A stretch of 64,000 bases of DNA from Pontibacillus salipaludis (GCF_014642405.1 NZ_BMIN01000014.1:54261-118260), one strand, 5' to 3'; positions 24,664-32,331 are shown, numbered from the stretch's first letter. The notes: generated by a model not told the origin, from the sequence alone. Numbers and translations: made by a program.

Positions 24664-26994
24664 TTATAAAGAGTACTTTTTCATCCATGTTGTAATATCT
24701 CTTACAGGAAGCGGCCTTGATATAAAGTACCCTTGTACTTGGTGACAGTTCATTTTTCTTAAGGTTTTGAGTTGTTCCAATTCTTCTATACCTTCAGCCA
24801 CCACAGTTAGTTCTAGGCTTTTGGCTAAGTTAATCATTGTTCTCGCTATAGCTGCATCCTTTTGATTTGAATTAATATTCTCCACGAAACGTCGATCAAT
24901 CTTCAATGATTGGATGGGGAAGTGTTGAAGATAGCGTAATGAAGAATAGCCAGAGCCAAAGTCATCAATTGCAATGCAACACCCTAAGTCTCGAATAGCA
25001 TCCATTTGCTTCATGATTCGTTCCTGGTTTTCCATAGCTAAGCTCTCTGTTATTTCTATTATTAGAGAAGAAGGCTCGATTTCTGTTTTAGCAATGGCTT
25101 CTTGAATCACTTCAGGTAGGTTTCCTTGTTGAAACTGACGCGGTGAAATGTTCACAGAAACAGTGAGACCTCTATGTCCCATCTCATTCCATTCTTTCAA
25201 TTGACGAGCAGCTTCTTGTATAACCCATTCTCCGATAGGGACAATGTGTCCTGTAATTTCGGCTAATGGGATAAAATCAGCCGGAGATATAAGGCCATGC
25301 TCATGATGATGCCAGCGAATTAAAGCTTCCATACCTACAATTTTCTTCGTGTGAAGGTCAATCTGAGGCTGATAATACAGTTGGAATTGGCCTTCTTGTA
25401 GCCCTTGCATAAGATTCATTTCAAAAATTAGGCGTTCTTTTGATTGGTGCTCCATTGAATCTTGATAAACCTGAAGTCCATTTCGCCCTGCGTGCTTTGC
25501 TTCATAAGTAGCCCGATGTGCATGTTGGATTAAAACCCCAGAATAATCTCCATGCTCCGGATAAAATGCAATCCCAAAACTACACGTTAAGAATAAGCAC
25601 TGTTCGTTCACGGTAAAAGCTTCCTTAAACGCATCCTTAAAGGTTTGAATACGACGATAAAGAGCGTGTTGGTTAGAAGTAACTTGGGTTAGCAAGAGAA
25701 AGCTATCCCCATTTAAACGCCCTAAATGCTCCCCGTCTTCAAGTAAGTGATTAATACGTTTCGTAATGGCGAGAATCAGTTGATCCCCCACTTTATACCC
25801 TAGCGCTTCGTTAACTTTCCAGAACTGATCTAAATCAATATAGATGGCCGCAAATTTGTCTATCTCTTCATCTACCTGTGCTATCTTGTCTTCCATATAA
25901 GCTTCCATCTGATTGCGGTTCGGTAGCTGGGTAAACGGGTCAACATAAGCAAGGTTGCGGATCTTATTCTCAGCTTTCTTACGTTCAATATGTTCTAGTA
26001 CGAAAGCAGTCAGGTCTGCAATGGAACTGACAAAAGCTTCTTCTTCAAATGTCCAGTGCCTTGGTTTCGTATGTTCCACACATAAGACTCCAATTGATTT
26101 CCCGTTACAAAGAATTGGCGCATCTAATAAGGCGTATACGTTGTTCTTGTGAAAGTAAACGTCTTGTAACTCACTAACACGAGAATCAAGAGTGGTGTTG
26201 TCTATAGAAACGGTACGCTCTTCCTCGATTGCTTCAAAGTAGGCGGGGTGCTCATCTTTTCTCAAAGGGTCTATTCTTGAATGGGACCTAGTTTCGCTCG
26301 AGTATGATGTTACATTCTCAAAGTATGACGAATGTTGATCCTTTTCTTTCAGCCAGATACTAGTACGACTAGCTCCAAGCGTATGGGCTGTGGATTCACA
26401 AAGCATTCGCATAGCGGGAACTAAATCTACAGAGTTTAGTCGTTCGTCTTTAGCGAGTCGCATAAATTCGGCTTGCTGACGTCGAACTTGGTCTGTTCGG
26501 TATAACACGCCTTCTTCTTCGACCTTGGAAGTTGGTTGCTTTTGAGCTAACATGACCCCGATTAATGTAATGAGTGGGGTAATATAATGGTCATGCTTAA
26601 AGGGTTTGTTTGAAAAGACAACAAGAGCTCCGTTTAATTGCAGGTCCTTATACTCTAAAGGAACGACAATGTGATGCGTTGCAGGCATATTCTTAAATGG
26701 TTCTATTATAGGTGAGGAAAGGGGATTGGTGTGGATATATTGATCTGAGGCATGTACTTCTTTTAGCCATGAAGGAGATAATAAGGGGAGGGGATATAGA
26801 CTTGTATTTAAAATCGCTTCGTAATCAGGAAACAAACGACCGTTATGAGTTGTATATACGACAGCCCCATCACTTTGGAAAAAATGATTCATCTGCTCTA
26901 GAGCATAATAGATTGCCTCAGGAACACTGCGTTGATCCATTTCACGGTAGATAAGTTGGAGTACTTCAAATAGTTCTGGTTCAGATTGTAGCAT
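24664..26994 (-). CDS. GAF-GGDEF-EAL cyclic-di-GMP protein with degenerate GGDEF motif
   Basis: 776 residues, no membrane segment. A GAF-like region (about 20-160), a second GAF domain (about 185-340), a GGDEF domain starting LAYVDPFTQLPNRNQ, and an EAL domain. The signature loop of the GGDEF domain reads LNGDSF (near residue 425) instead of GGDEF, so cyclase activity is probably lost and the domain may only bind GTP. The EAL domain is intact: EALIRWHH (near 555), NISPRQFQ, EITESLAM, DDFGSGYSSL and KIDRRFV. It therefore most likely hydrolyses c-di-GMP in response to a ligand sensed by the GAF domains. GGAGGAGC precedes ATG 26994. Could influence the Tad pili, but that is inference. Confidence 0.88.
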   Translation of the reverse strand: MLQSEPELFEVLQLIYREMDQRSVPEAIYYALEQMNHFFQSDGAVVYTTHNGRLFPDYEAILNTSLYPLPLLSPSWLKEVHASDQYIHTNPLSSPIIEPFKNMPATHHIVVPLEYKDLQLNGALVVFSNKPFKHDHYITPLITLIGVMLAQKQPTSKVEEEGVLYRTDQVRRQQAEFMRLAKDERLNSVDLVPAMRMLCESTAHTLGASRTSIWLKEKDQHSSYFENVTSYSSETRSHSRIDPLRKDEHPAYFEAIEEERTVSIDNTTLDSRVSELQDVYFHKNNVYALLDAPILCNGKSIGVLCVEHTKPRHWTFEEEAFVSSIADLTAFVLEHIERKKAENKIRNLAYVDPFTQLPNRNQMEAYMEDKIAQVDEEIDKFAAIYIDLDQFWKVNEALGYKVGDQLILAITKRINHLLEDGEHLGRLNGDSFLLLTQVTSNQHALYRRIQTFKDAFKEAFTVNEQCLFLTCSFGIAFYPEHGDYSGVLIQHAHRATYEAKHAGRNGLQVYQDSMEHQSKERLIFEMNLMQGLQEGQFQLYYQPQIDLHTKKIVGMEALIRWHHHEHGLISPADFIPLAEITGHIVPIGEWVIQEAARQLKEWNEMGHRGLTVSVNISPRQFQQGNLPEVIQEAIAKTEIEPSSLIIEITESLAMENQERIMKQMDAIRDLGCCIAIDDFGSGYSSLRYLQHFPIQSLKIDRRFVENINSNQKDAAIARTMINLAKSLELTVVAEGIEELEQLKTLRKMNCHQVQGYFISRPLPVRDITTWMKKYSL

Positions 26995-27091
26995 AATCGA
27001 TAAGCTCCTCCTTCAGTCTTCAAGATAAAAGTATTATAACAAAACAAAAGCCTAAAAGGGAGCAATAACTTTTACGTTAGCCTAGTAGAGC

Positions 27092-27147
27092 AATAAAGTG
27101 TGTCAGGCACCCTTTAGTTTGTTAAAGGGTGCCTGACATGCTTTATT
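27092..27147. repeat. Palindromic dispersed repeat, copy 1 (variant)
   Basis: Long hairpin: AATAAAG, two bases, then TGTCAGGCACCCTTTA pairing with TAAAGGGTGCCTGACA, two bases, CTTTATT; loop GTTTGT. A sequence variant (GTCAGGCACCC) of the GTGTCTGGCACCC family found five more times below. Confidence 0.85.
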
Positions 27148-27166
27148 GTCGGGAGTCCGGCTCTGG

Positions 27167-27502
27167 GTGTCCGGTCAGGATCGTAAAGCGTCGTGACTCC
27201 GTCGCAGGGTGTCTGGACGGAGGCGCTAAGTGTCGAGACGCCGGCTCTGGGTGTCCGGACGGGGGTGCTAAGCGTCGAGACGCCGCCGCTGGTTGTCTGG
27301 ACGGAGGCACTAAGTGTCGAGACGCCGCCGCTGGTTGTCTGGACGGAGGCACTAAGTGTCGAGACGCCGCCGCTGGTTGTCTGGACGGGGGCACTAAGTG
27401 TCGAGACGCCGGCTCTGGGTGTCCGGACAAGGCCGCCAAGAGTCAGAACGCCGCCACAGAGCGCCCGGACCAAGCCACAAAGCGCCAGGACGCCCTCCTG
27501 AA
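27167..27502. repeat. Sixteen tandem copies of a GC-rich 21-bp unit
   Basis: Exactly 16 units of 21 bases (336 bp), with partial units on both sides. Two alternating types, TTGTCTGGACGGAGGCACTAA and GTGTCGAGACGCCGCCGCTGG, make a 42-bp higher-order repeat; the three central 42-bp blocks are nearly identical and divergence rises outward. Each unit has a GTCNNGAC core. GC content is far above the surroundings. Because 21 is a multiple of 3, all frames stay open on both strands, producing long false frames with no start signals. Confidence 0.92.
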
Positions 27503-27512
27503 GCGTCCTGAA

Positions 27513-27544
27513 ATAAAAAAAACGGCTACTGGTTAGGTAGCCGT
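27513..27544 (-). terminator. Terminator read from the right (yfhE direction)
   Basis: Arms ACGGCTAC (27522-27529) and GTAGCCGT (27537-27544). On the minus strand the stem is followed by eight T (27513-27521). It would end a transcript coming through the DnaA-box region from yfhE. Confidence 0.8.
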
Positions 27545-27635
27545 ACAGAGTGATTGTTCCATTTTATATGTGCACGAAAAGGGGAGGAATCGGTGCATGT
27601 GATTGCGATAAAATTCGCTTAAATGGAACAATCTG

Positions 27636-27808
27636 TTATACACAGTTATATCCACAAGTGAAGTGTTATATACATGTGTTTTCCAGATGTTATCAACATA
27701 ATCCACAAAATTCTGAAAAGTTATACACATTTTATTATACACAAAATGGGGAACGGATATGAAAGGTTTTTCCAAACTTGTTAACAGTGTGCACAACTGT
27801 GTGGATAA
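27636..27808. promoter_or_regulatory. Cluster of nine DnaA-box-like sites
   Basis: Against TTATNCACA, exact matches: TTATACACA at 27636-27644, 27721-27729 and 27735-27743 on plus, and TTATCCACA at 27800-27808 on minus. One-mismatch sites: 27648-27656, 27666-27674, 27690-27698, 27699-27707 (plus) and 27788-27796 (minus). Nine sites in 173 bp of gene-free, AT-rich DNA is far above chance. No dnaA or dnaN is near, so it is unlikely to be the chromosomal origin; it resembles the DnaA-box clusters that titrate DnaA in B. subtilis. Confidence 0.75.
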
Positions 27809-27839
27809 CTTTTTTCAACAGGGTTAATTTTCAAAAAAA

Positions 27840-27962
27840 TCAACTCTTCTTTGCATGATCGAGAGCTGTGTTCGCTCGTTTAAATTCTTTACGATACATC
27901 ACTTCTTGAGCTTTACTTAATTTGCTTCGTCGTTCTTTGGCTTGTTGGGCTTTTGATTTCAT
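27840..27962 (-). CDS. yfhE: YfhE family small protein
   Basis: 40 residues from ATG 27962; AAGGAGG lies 8 bases upstream and in-frame extensions further up lack one. Highly basic, begins MKSKAQQAKERRSKLSKAQE and ends with EFKRANTALDHAKKS. The L-x-x-AQEV-x-Y-x-x-EFKRA pattern is that of YfhE-type proteins encoded next to yfhF in Bacillus. Function unknown; small basic proteins of this kind are often sporulation-associated. Confidence 0.75.
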   Translation of the reverse strand: MKSKAQQAKERRSKLSKAQEVMYRKEFKRANTALDHAKKS

Positions 27963-28020
27963 TAGGGATGCCTCCTTTTTAGTTATAGGATAGGCGGAAA
28001 AGAGGAAAATTATACAAAAA

Positions 28021-28052
28021 GAGCTACTCGCTTTATTAAATACGAGTAGCTC
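28021..28052 (-). terminator. Terminator of acetyltransferase gene
   Basis: Perfect arms GAGCTACTCG (28021-28030) and CGAGTAGCTC (28043-28052); TTTTTG follows on the minus strand. Confidence 0.85.
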
Positions 28053-28065
28053 CTTAAGCTGACTT

Positions 28066-28617
28066 TCATGCCTCTTGTGCTTGTTCTTCCCCTTCGTCTG
28101 TACGATAGTAATGAAAGACAAATTGATCTTTAGAGATCGCAAAGAGGTCAAATACCTCATCGTCATGATTAATCCAGTCGTAAACTTCTGGATAACTTTT
28201 GTTTGCCATGGAGCAGTATGGGAGTTTTAAAGCAGCTTTTTGAGATCTTGGATTGCTTTTGCGAATTTTCATGAAAATGGTTTGCACATCTAATTCAAAA
28301 AACAACTCTTCAAAGAAAGCTTCTTTAGCTAAACGGTTATACCCTTTACCGTGGAACGGTTTACCTAGCCAGGTTGCTAAGAAACCAGTGTTGTTGTCCA
28401 TGTCAAATAGGTTAATCGTACCAATGGGTTGGTTCCATTCGTCGAGAATGGTTCTAGAAATCAATTCGCCGCGTTCTTCAGCCTCGAGGGTTTGTTTTGT
28501 TAGAAAGTAATATTCATCTGAGGAATAAGCTTTGTGGCGGACATAAGGGAAAACTTCAGGGTCAGACATCAAATCGAAAAGGTGCGGGGACTCGTGCAAA
28601 TCGCGTTTTTTCAACAT
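28066..28617 (-). CDS. GNAT acetyltransferase, RimJ/RimL type
   Basis: 183 residues from ATG 28617 (AGGAGGG eight bases upstream). RimL-like acetyltransferase: LKKRDLHESPHLFDLMSDPEV at the start, the IGTINLFDMDNNTGFLATWLGKPFHGKGYNRLAKEAFFEELF region corresponding to the acetyl-CoA loop (normally Q/R-x-x-G-x-G/A, here GKGYN), and FMKIRKSNPRSQKAALKL, the usual N-x-x-S helix. Substrate unknown; relatives acetylate ribosomal protein N-termini or antibiotics. The start codon directly follows a terminator-like hairpin that contains the binding site (see leader), so expression may be conditional. Confidence 0.82.
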   Translation of the reverse strand: MLKKRDLHESPHLFDLMSDPEVFPYVRHKAYSSDEYYFLTKQTLEAEERGELISRTILDEWNQPIGTINLFDMDNNTGFLATWLGKPFHGKGYNRLAKEAFFEELFFELDVQTIFMKIRKSNPRSQKAALKLPYCSMANKSYPEVYDWINHDDEVFDLFAISKDQFVFHYYRTDEGEEQAQEA

Positions 28618-28643
28618 AAAAAATACCCTCCTGGTCATGAGGG
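28618..28643 (-). promoter_or_regulatory. Attenuator-like hairpin overlapping the acetyltransferase RBS
   Basis: On the minus strand CCCTC (28643-28639), loop, GAGGG (28630-28626), then TATTTTTT directly before the ATG. The 3' arm is the ribosome binding site, so the hairpin could both stop transcription and hide the site. Confidence 0.55.
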
Positions 28644-28723
28644 CAGAATTGTACCGCTTGGGAATCCATACACTGGTTTCCTGGTCTCGAACCACCCTCG
28701 AATTTTTATCAAATGCTCACAAA

Positions 28724-28795
28724 AATCCGGGGTGGGAATCGAACCCACTAGGACCAGTCGTAACTGGTGGCTCACCATTTGCCTTCCCTGCGAAA
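28724..28795 (-). other. tRNA-like sequence, probably a decayed tRNA or structured leader
   Basis: Read on the minus strand: D-arm-like GGC-AAATGGTGA-GCC, anticodon-like arm ACCAG-TTACGA-CTGGT (loop of 6 instead of 7; ACG would be Arg), a short variable part, and a perfect T arm GTGGG-TTCGATT-CCCAC (28748-28732). The 3' acceptor strand CCCGGAT has no matching 5' strand, so it cannot be a normal functional tRNA. It lies in the leader of the acetyltransferase gene. Confidence 0.5.
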
Positions 28796-28909
28796 TTGTC
28801 TATTAATAATTTATGATTTCGCATCATATCTCTATCCTTATAGTACTCGATCCAAGCTTAAAAGGGAATCATTATTTTGCTCATTTTCAAAAAAATATTT
28901 GGAAAGAAA

Positions 28910-28945
28910 ACCAGTCCACCTTTAACATGTTAAAGATGGACTGGT
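28910..28945 (-). terminator. Terminator of the DUF4397-sortase operon
   Basis: Arms ACCAGTCCA and TGGACTGGT enclose an inner TTTAACATGTTAAA palindrome; TTTTC follows on the minus strand. Confidence 0.85.
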
Positions 28946-28953
28946 ACCTTCTG

Positions 28954-29598
28954 TTAAGGCTTTAGAGAAGTATATACAACAAGACGTTCTTCATGATCTT
29001 GGATTGAATGATCAAACGTACCTGTACAAGTTAGAAGGTTGAGGTTTCTATGGTTGGATGGGCCGAAAATCTTACGAAGAGGGGCATCGTCTTTAGGATA
29101 GGCGATTACTTTGTCTACTTCGAAAGTAAGCTCTTTGCCATCTTCACCCATCAAAAGGATTAAATCTCCTTGCTCTAGCTGCTTGAGATCAAAGAAAACA
29201 GCTGGACCATTACGATCATCGACATGACCAGCGAGAATCGCGTTACCGCTATCTCCTGGCATTGTCCCAGGTTCAAACCAGCCAACATCCTCACCGTTAT
29301 TAGGAACCTCCATTTCCCCACTCTTGTTCAATCCTTTCTGGACAATAGGTGCATCAACATCGATGGCAGGGATGCGGATATGAACAGGCGAGATCCCTTC
29401 TTGCTCAGGTTCTTGTAACAGGGTAGGTTGTTGTTTAGAAGCCTTCCTAGTTGCATTGACACTCGTAGAAGAAAGGTGCTGTATGGTAGCTTCAACCTGC
29501 TCCGGTTCTACAGTTTGAGTGTCGTTTGCCGTGCCTAACATCTCCTCGTTACAAGCGGTTAATAAGAGAAGAGTGAACACAATGGATAAGCGTTTCAT
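28954..29598 (-). CDS. Class F-like sortase with lipoprotein-type signal
   Basis: 214 residues from ATG 29598, two bases after the stop of the upstream gene; no clear binding site, so translation is probably coupled. Sortase catalytic set is present: His125 (LAGHVDD), Cys191 (LLTCTGTFD) and Arg205 (EERLVVYT). The core begins VHIRIPAIDVDAPIVQKGL. It would cut a sorting signal and attach the protein to the wall; the preceding gene product carries such a signal. Oddly, the N-terminus MKRLSIVFTLLLLTAC looks like a lipobox (Cys16), so the enzyme may be a lipoprotein rather than a helix-anchored sortase. Confidence 0.85.
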   Translation of the reverse strand: MKRLSIVFTLLLLTACNEEMLGTANDTQTVEPEQVEATIQHLSSTSVNATRKASKQQPTLLQEPEQEGISPVHIRIPAIDVDAPIVQKGLNKSGEMEVPNNGEDVGWFEPGTMPGDSGNAILAGHVDDRNGPAVFFDLKQLEQGDLILLMGEDGKELTFEVDKVIAYPKDDAPLRKIFGPSNHRNLNLLTCTGTFDHSIQDHEERLVVYTSLKP

Positions 29599-29599
29599 T

Positions 29600-30397
29600 T
29601 TATTGTTGAGTACGACGACGGAATAACAGTAGTGCACCAGCGCCTAGTACGGCAACACCAGCAAGTATTGGTAGGTAAGATGTAGAGTCAGTAGATGCTC
29701 CACCCATACCTGTTTGAGGCATATCGTTAGGCATTAGCGTGTAGTCTTTAAGCATTAATACATCAAGATTATCTGCCATACCTACGGCAAATACGCTGTA
29801 TACTGTATTTTCTTCAAGTGATGTACCAGAAAGGTCCATAACTTGTGTACCATCTTCTGTGCGAATCTCTAAATCATATGTGCCTGCGTCAAGTTCTTTA
29901 TAATCCGTTACCATAGGGAATGTTGCACCGCTAAATAGTGCATCTCCACCAACAACACCAACATCTACTGTTGGAGCGTCAGGAGAAAGGTGTCCAACGC
30001 GTACTTTCGTCATTCCTTCTGTTATGTTCATAGAATCTTCTACAACTTTGAGTTCGAGATTTTCTAATGTATTAATCGCTGCTACCGTGTAAGCCATTCC
30101 AGCTTTTACAGATAAGCTTTGAGAGATTACTGGATCTTTCTCACCTTTCGTGCCAGCCGCGTAGATTTCAACAGTATGTTCACCAGCAGGTAGTTCTAAG
30201 TAGTCAGTTGAAGCTTTGAAAGAAGCACCTTCTACAACTGCATTTCCATTTACATAAACATCAACTTCAGGAGCATCAGGGGAAGCGTGAAGAACACGAA
30301 CCATTGCCATATCGCTATGGTTGTCGGCAAAAACTGAGGAACCCATTGTTCCTACAATAAGCATCGTGACAAAAAGTGCTGATAAGATCTTTTTCAT
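29600..30397 (-). CDS. Surface protein with two DUF4397 domains and LPxTG-like sorting signal
   Basis: 265 residues. Signal peptide (MKKILSALFVTMLIVGTMGS, cleavage near VFADN), then two DUF4397 repeats: VRVLHASPDAPEVDVYVNGN (about 33-125) and VRVGHLSPDAPTVDVGVVGG (about 131-220). The C-terminus has MPQTG, a stretch of hydrophobic residues (LPILAGVAVLGAGALLLF) and RRRTQQ, a sorting signal with Met in place of Leu. The sortase encoded next is the likely anchoring enzyme. Role of DUF4397 domains is unknown. AAAGGAGAG precedes ATG 30397. Confidence 0.88.
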   Translation of the reverse strand: MKKILSALFVTMLIVGTMGSSVFADNHSDMAMVRVLHASPDAPEVDVYVNGNAVVEGASFKASTDYLELPAGEHTVEIYAAGTKGEKDPVISQSLSVKAGMAYTVAAINTLENLELKVVEDSMNITEGMTKVRVGHLSPDAPTVDVGVVGGDALFSGATFPMVTDYKELDAGTYDLEIRTEDGTQVMDLSGTSLEENTVYSVFAVGMADNLDVLMLKDYTLMPNDMPQTGMGGASTDSTSYLPILAGVAVLGAGALLLFRRRTQQ

Positions 30398-30424
30398 TTA
30401 AAAAATCTCTCCTTTGAATGTTTT

Positions 30425-30452
30425 TGTACAACATTTGTTCATTTGTTGTACA
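30425..30452. promoter_or_regulatory. Palindromic operator before the DUF4397-sortase operon
   Basis: Perfect 9-bp inverted repeat TGTACAACA (30425-30433) / TGTTGTACA (30444-30452) with a 10-base spacer. On the minus strand a possible promoter (TTGTTT, 18 bases, TACAAT) lies just upstream, placing the repeat over the transcription start, a repressor-type position. Confidence 0.6.
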
Positions 30453-30573
30453 TTCATTGTATTACCCGCTATGCAATAAAAACAACCTTCAAACTCTTCT
30501 CAATGTGCTCGACCTAAAATTCTCACTCTGTGCACCAAGTCCAGATATCCGTTTAGATGGGGAGTAGATAAAA

Positions 30574-30600
30574 AAAGAACGCCTTAATAAGGCGCTCTTT
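30574..30600 (-). terminator. Terminator of MBL-rhodanese gene
   Basis: Hairpin GAGCGCCTTA-TTAAGGCGTTC read on minus, followed by seven T. Confidence 0.85.
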
Positions 30601-30608
30601 ATATAATC

Positions 30609-32027
30609 TTATTTCGTTTGCGGTAGGTCTTCTTTAGACCAAGCACCAAAGCCACCGGCCATATTTGTTACATTCTTAATACCGTTTGCTTGTAGAATAC
30701 TTGTAGCCATTGCAGAGCGACCACCAGATTGACATTGCAGTACAACTGGTTTATCTGTTGGAACTTCGTCAATGCGCTCTTGAAGATAACCAAGCATAAT
30801 GTGCTGAGCCTGTGGGATGTGTCCATCATTCCATTCGCCTTCGTTACGGACATCGATTAGGGTTACTTCTTCGTTAGCAATTTTGTCTTTTAGCTGATCA
30901 GGTGTGGCTACTTCATAAGATTCAGTTGCAATGCCTTCTCCTTTTAAGCCAGCAATTGCAGCTGTTTCCATATAACCTGCCACATCGTCAGCTCCGATGG
31001 AACGAAGGGATTTCGTTAAATCTTCGATGTTCTGTTCGTCTGCGATTAGATAAACAGGCTTATCGTAATCAACTAACCAACCTGCCCAGTTTGCAAAGGA
31101 CTTGTTGTTTGGAATGTTGATTGTTCCTGCGATGTGCTCTTTAGCGAATTCACTTGCAGGACGTGTATCGATTAGTTGCATTCCGTTTTCAAGTTCTTTT
31201 GTTAGCTCATCTGCTGAAAGAAGTGTGTTTTTAGGTTCGCCTAATTCACGAATAAGAGCCGGGCCAACTTTGTTAACTTTCTTCATGACAGCAAAATATT
31301 TCGGTGGTTCTGGTTGCTCACTGATTAATTCGTTAATGAATGCTTCCTCTTCGTCGTGGCGAAGTGCCCAGTTGGTTACTTTTTCATATCCAACTGTACT
31401 TGAAGGGATCGCACCAAGTGCTTTACCACAAGCACTTCCGGCACCGTGACCAGGCCATACTTGCATGTGGTCTGGTAGTTGTTTGAAGCGTTTCAGAGAT
31501 TCAAACATCTGTTTAGCGCCTACGCGAGACGTGTCTTTTTGGCCAGCTGCTTTTTCAAGAAGGTCAGGACGGCCAACGTCACCAACGAATACAAAGTCGC
31601 CTGTGAATACACCCATTGGCGTATCTTGGCCACGATCGTAAAGAACAAATGAGATTGATTCAGGTGTGTGACCTGGAGTGTGCATAACTTCAATCTTTAC
31701 GTTACCGACCATAAACTGATCTCCATCACGTACAATTTCGTGATTGATTTGATCTAGGAATTGATACGTCCAATCATTACCGCCTTCTCCAGAAAGCATA
31801 GCAATTGCGCCAGTTTCTGTTGCTAATTCTTTTGCACCTGAAACGAAGTCAGCATGAATGTGTGTTTCTGTAACGCGTGTGATCGTTAAGTTTTCTTTCT
31901 TGGCAGTATCTAAATAAGCTTGAATGTCACGGGAAGGGTCTACAACTAGTGCTTCACCAGTTGCTTGGCAACCAACCATGTAAGAAGCCTGTGCTAGTTT
32001 TTCATCATAAAAATACTTTAATAACAT
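30609..32027 (-). CDS. MBL-fold metallohydrolase-rhodanese fusion (persulfide dioxygenase/CstB-like)
   Basis: 472 residues. Residues 1-240 are a metallo-beta-lactamase fold with THIHADF (near 55), HTPGHTPESISF, FTGDFVFVGDVGRPDL and WPGHGAGSACG, as in persulfide dioxygenases (ETHE1/CstB). Two rhodanese domains follow (about 270-360 and 375-470). The second has the active Cys in LQCQSGGRS; the first has VYLIADEQN where the Cys loop should be, so it is catalytically dead. The enzyme would oxidise glutathione- or bacillithiol-type persulfide and transfer sulfur, detoxifying sulfide. A CsoR/CstR-like palindrome stands upstream. GAGGG precedes ATG 32027. Confidence 0.88.
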   Translation of the reverse strand: MLLKYFYDEKLAQASYMVGCQATGEALVVDPSRDIQAYLDTAKKENLTITRVTETHIHADFVSGAKELATETGAIAMLSGEGGNDWTYQFLDQINHEIVRDGDQFMVGNVKIEVMHTPGHTPESISFVLYDRGQDTPMGVFTGDFVFVGDVGRPDLLEKAAGQKDTSRVGAKQMFESLKRFKQLPDHMQVWPGHGAGSACGKALGAIPSSTVGYEKVTNWALRHDEEEAFINELISEQPEPPKYFAVMKKVNKVGPALIRELGEPKNTLLSADELTKELENGMQLIDTRPASEFAKEHIAGTINIPNNKSFANWAGWLVDYDKPVYLIADEQNIEDLTKSLRSIGADDVAGYMETAAIAGLKGEGIATESYEVATPDQLKDKIANEEVTLIDVRNEGEWNDGHIPQAQHIMLGYLQERIDEVPTDKPVVLQCQSGGRSAMATSILQANGIKNVTNMAGGFGAWSKEDLPQTK

Positions 32028-32068
32028 GAAAATCCCTCGCTTTTAATAAGTTTTTTATATCAATCTTT

Positions 32069-32086
32069 TATACCAGTGGAGGTATA
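32069..32086. promoter_or_regulatory. Second palindrome in the MBL-rhodanese leader
   Basis: TATACC (32069-32074) and GGTATA (32081-32086) with a 6-base centre; similar outer bases to the CstR-like site 60 bases away, so it may be a degenerate second operator. Confidence 0.4.
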
Positions 32087-32140
32087 TAAATAACTAAAAA
32101 ATTTTTGTCTTGCTTGCTACATTTTTTATAGTACCACATA

Positions 32141-32154
32141 TACCCTTAGGGGTA
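32141..32154. promoter_or_regulatory. CsoR/CstR-like operator
   Basis: TACCC-TTAG-GGGTA palindrome, closely resembling the AT-flanked TACCCC-GGGGTA operators of the CsoR/CstR family. It sits upstream of a possible TATAAA box for the MBL-rhodanese gene. No csoR/cstR gene is in the window. Confidence 0.6.
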
Positions 32155-32331
32155 AAGGGGTTTGTTTTTTGGCAATTAATGTTTGCGGGTTAAGATCTTG
32201 TCCTAACTAGGTTTCTTCTAAGAAAAGCCTAGAATCTCCTTCAAAATTACCGTTTCTTCACAAAACGTTAACAAATATAAAGGAATAGGATATGTCCAGT
32301 GTAACGTATGTACCCACGGAGGTAAAAAAGT

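Noticed and set aside
27167..27502. CRISPR array
   Set aside because: Units are contiguous 21-bp tandem repeats with no unique spacers and no cas genes are nearby.
27114..27536. Several long open frames on both strands across the GC-rich repeat
   Set aside because: They arise because the 21-bp unit is a multiple of three; no binding sites, and the predicted proteins are pure repeats in every frame.
27533..27796. 87-codon minus-strand open frame across the DnaA boxes
   Set aside because: No binding site, no recognisable sequence and it runs through the box cluster and the terminator.
27536..27836. Chromosomal replication origin oriC
   Set aside because: DnaA boxes are present but dnaA, dnaN and other origin genes are absent; the surrounding genes match the yfh region, which is not at the origin in B. 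subtilis.
28724..28795. Functional tRNA-Arg(ACG)
   Set aside because: The acceptor strands do not pair and the anticodon loop has 6 bases, so a working tRNA is unlikely.
28618..28860. T-box riboswitch before the acetyltransferase gene
   Set aside because: There is a terminator-like hairpin, but the T-box core TGGNACCGCG is absent and no stem I specifier structure was seen.
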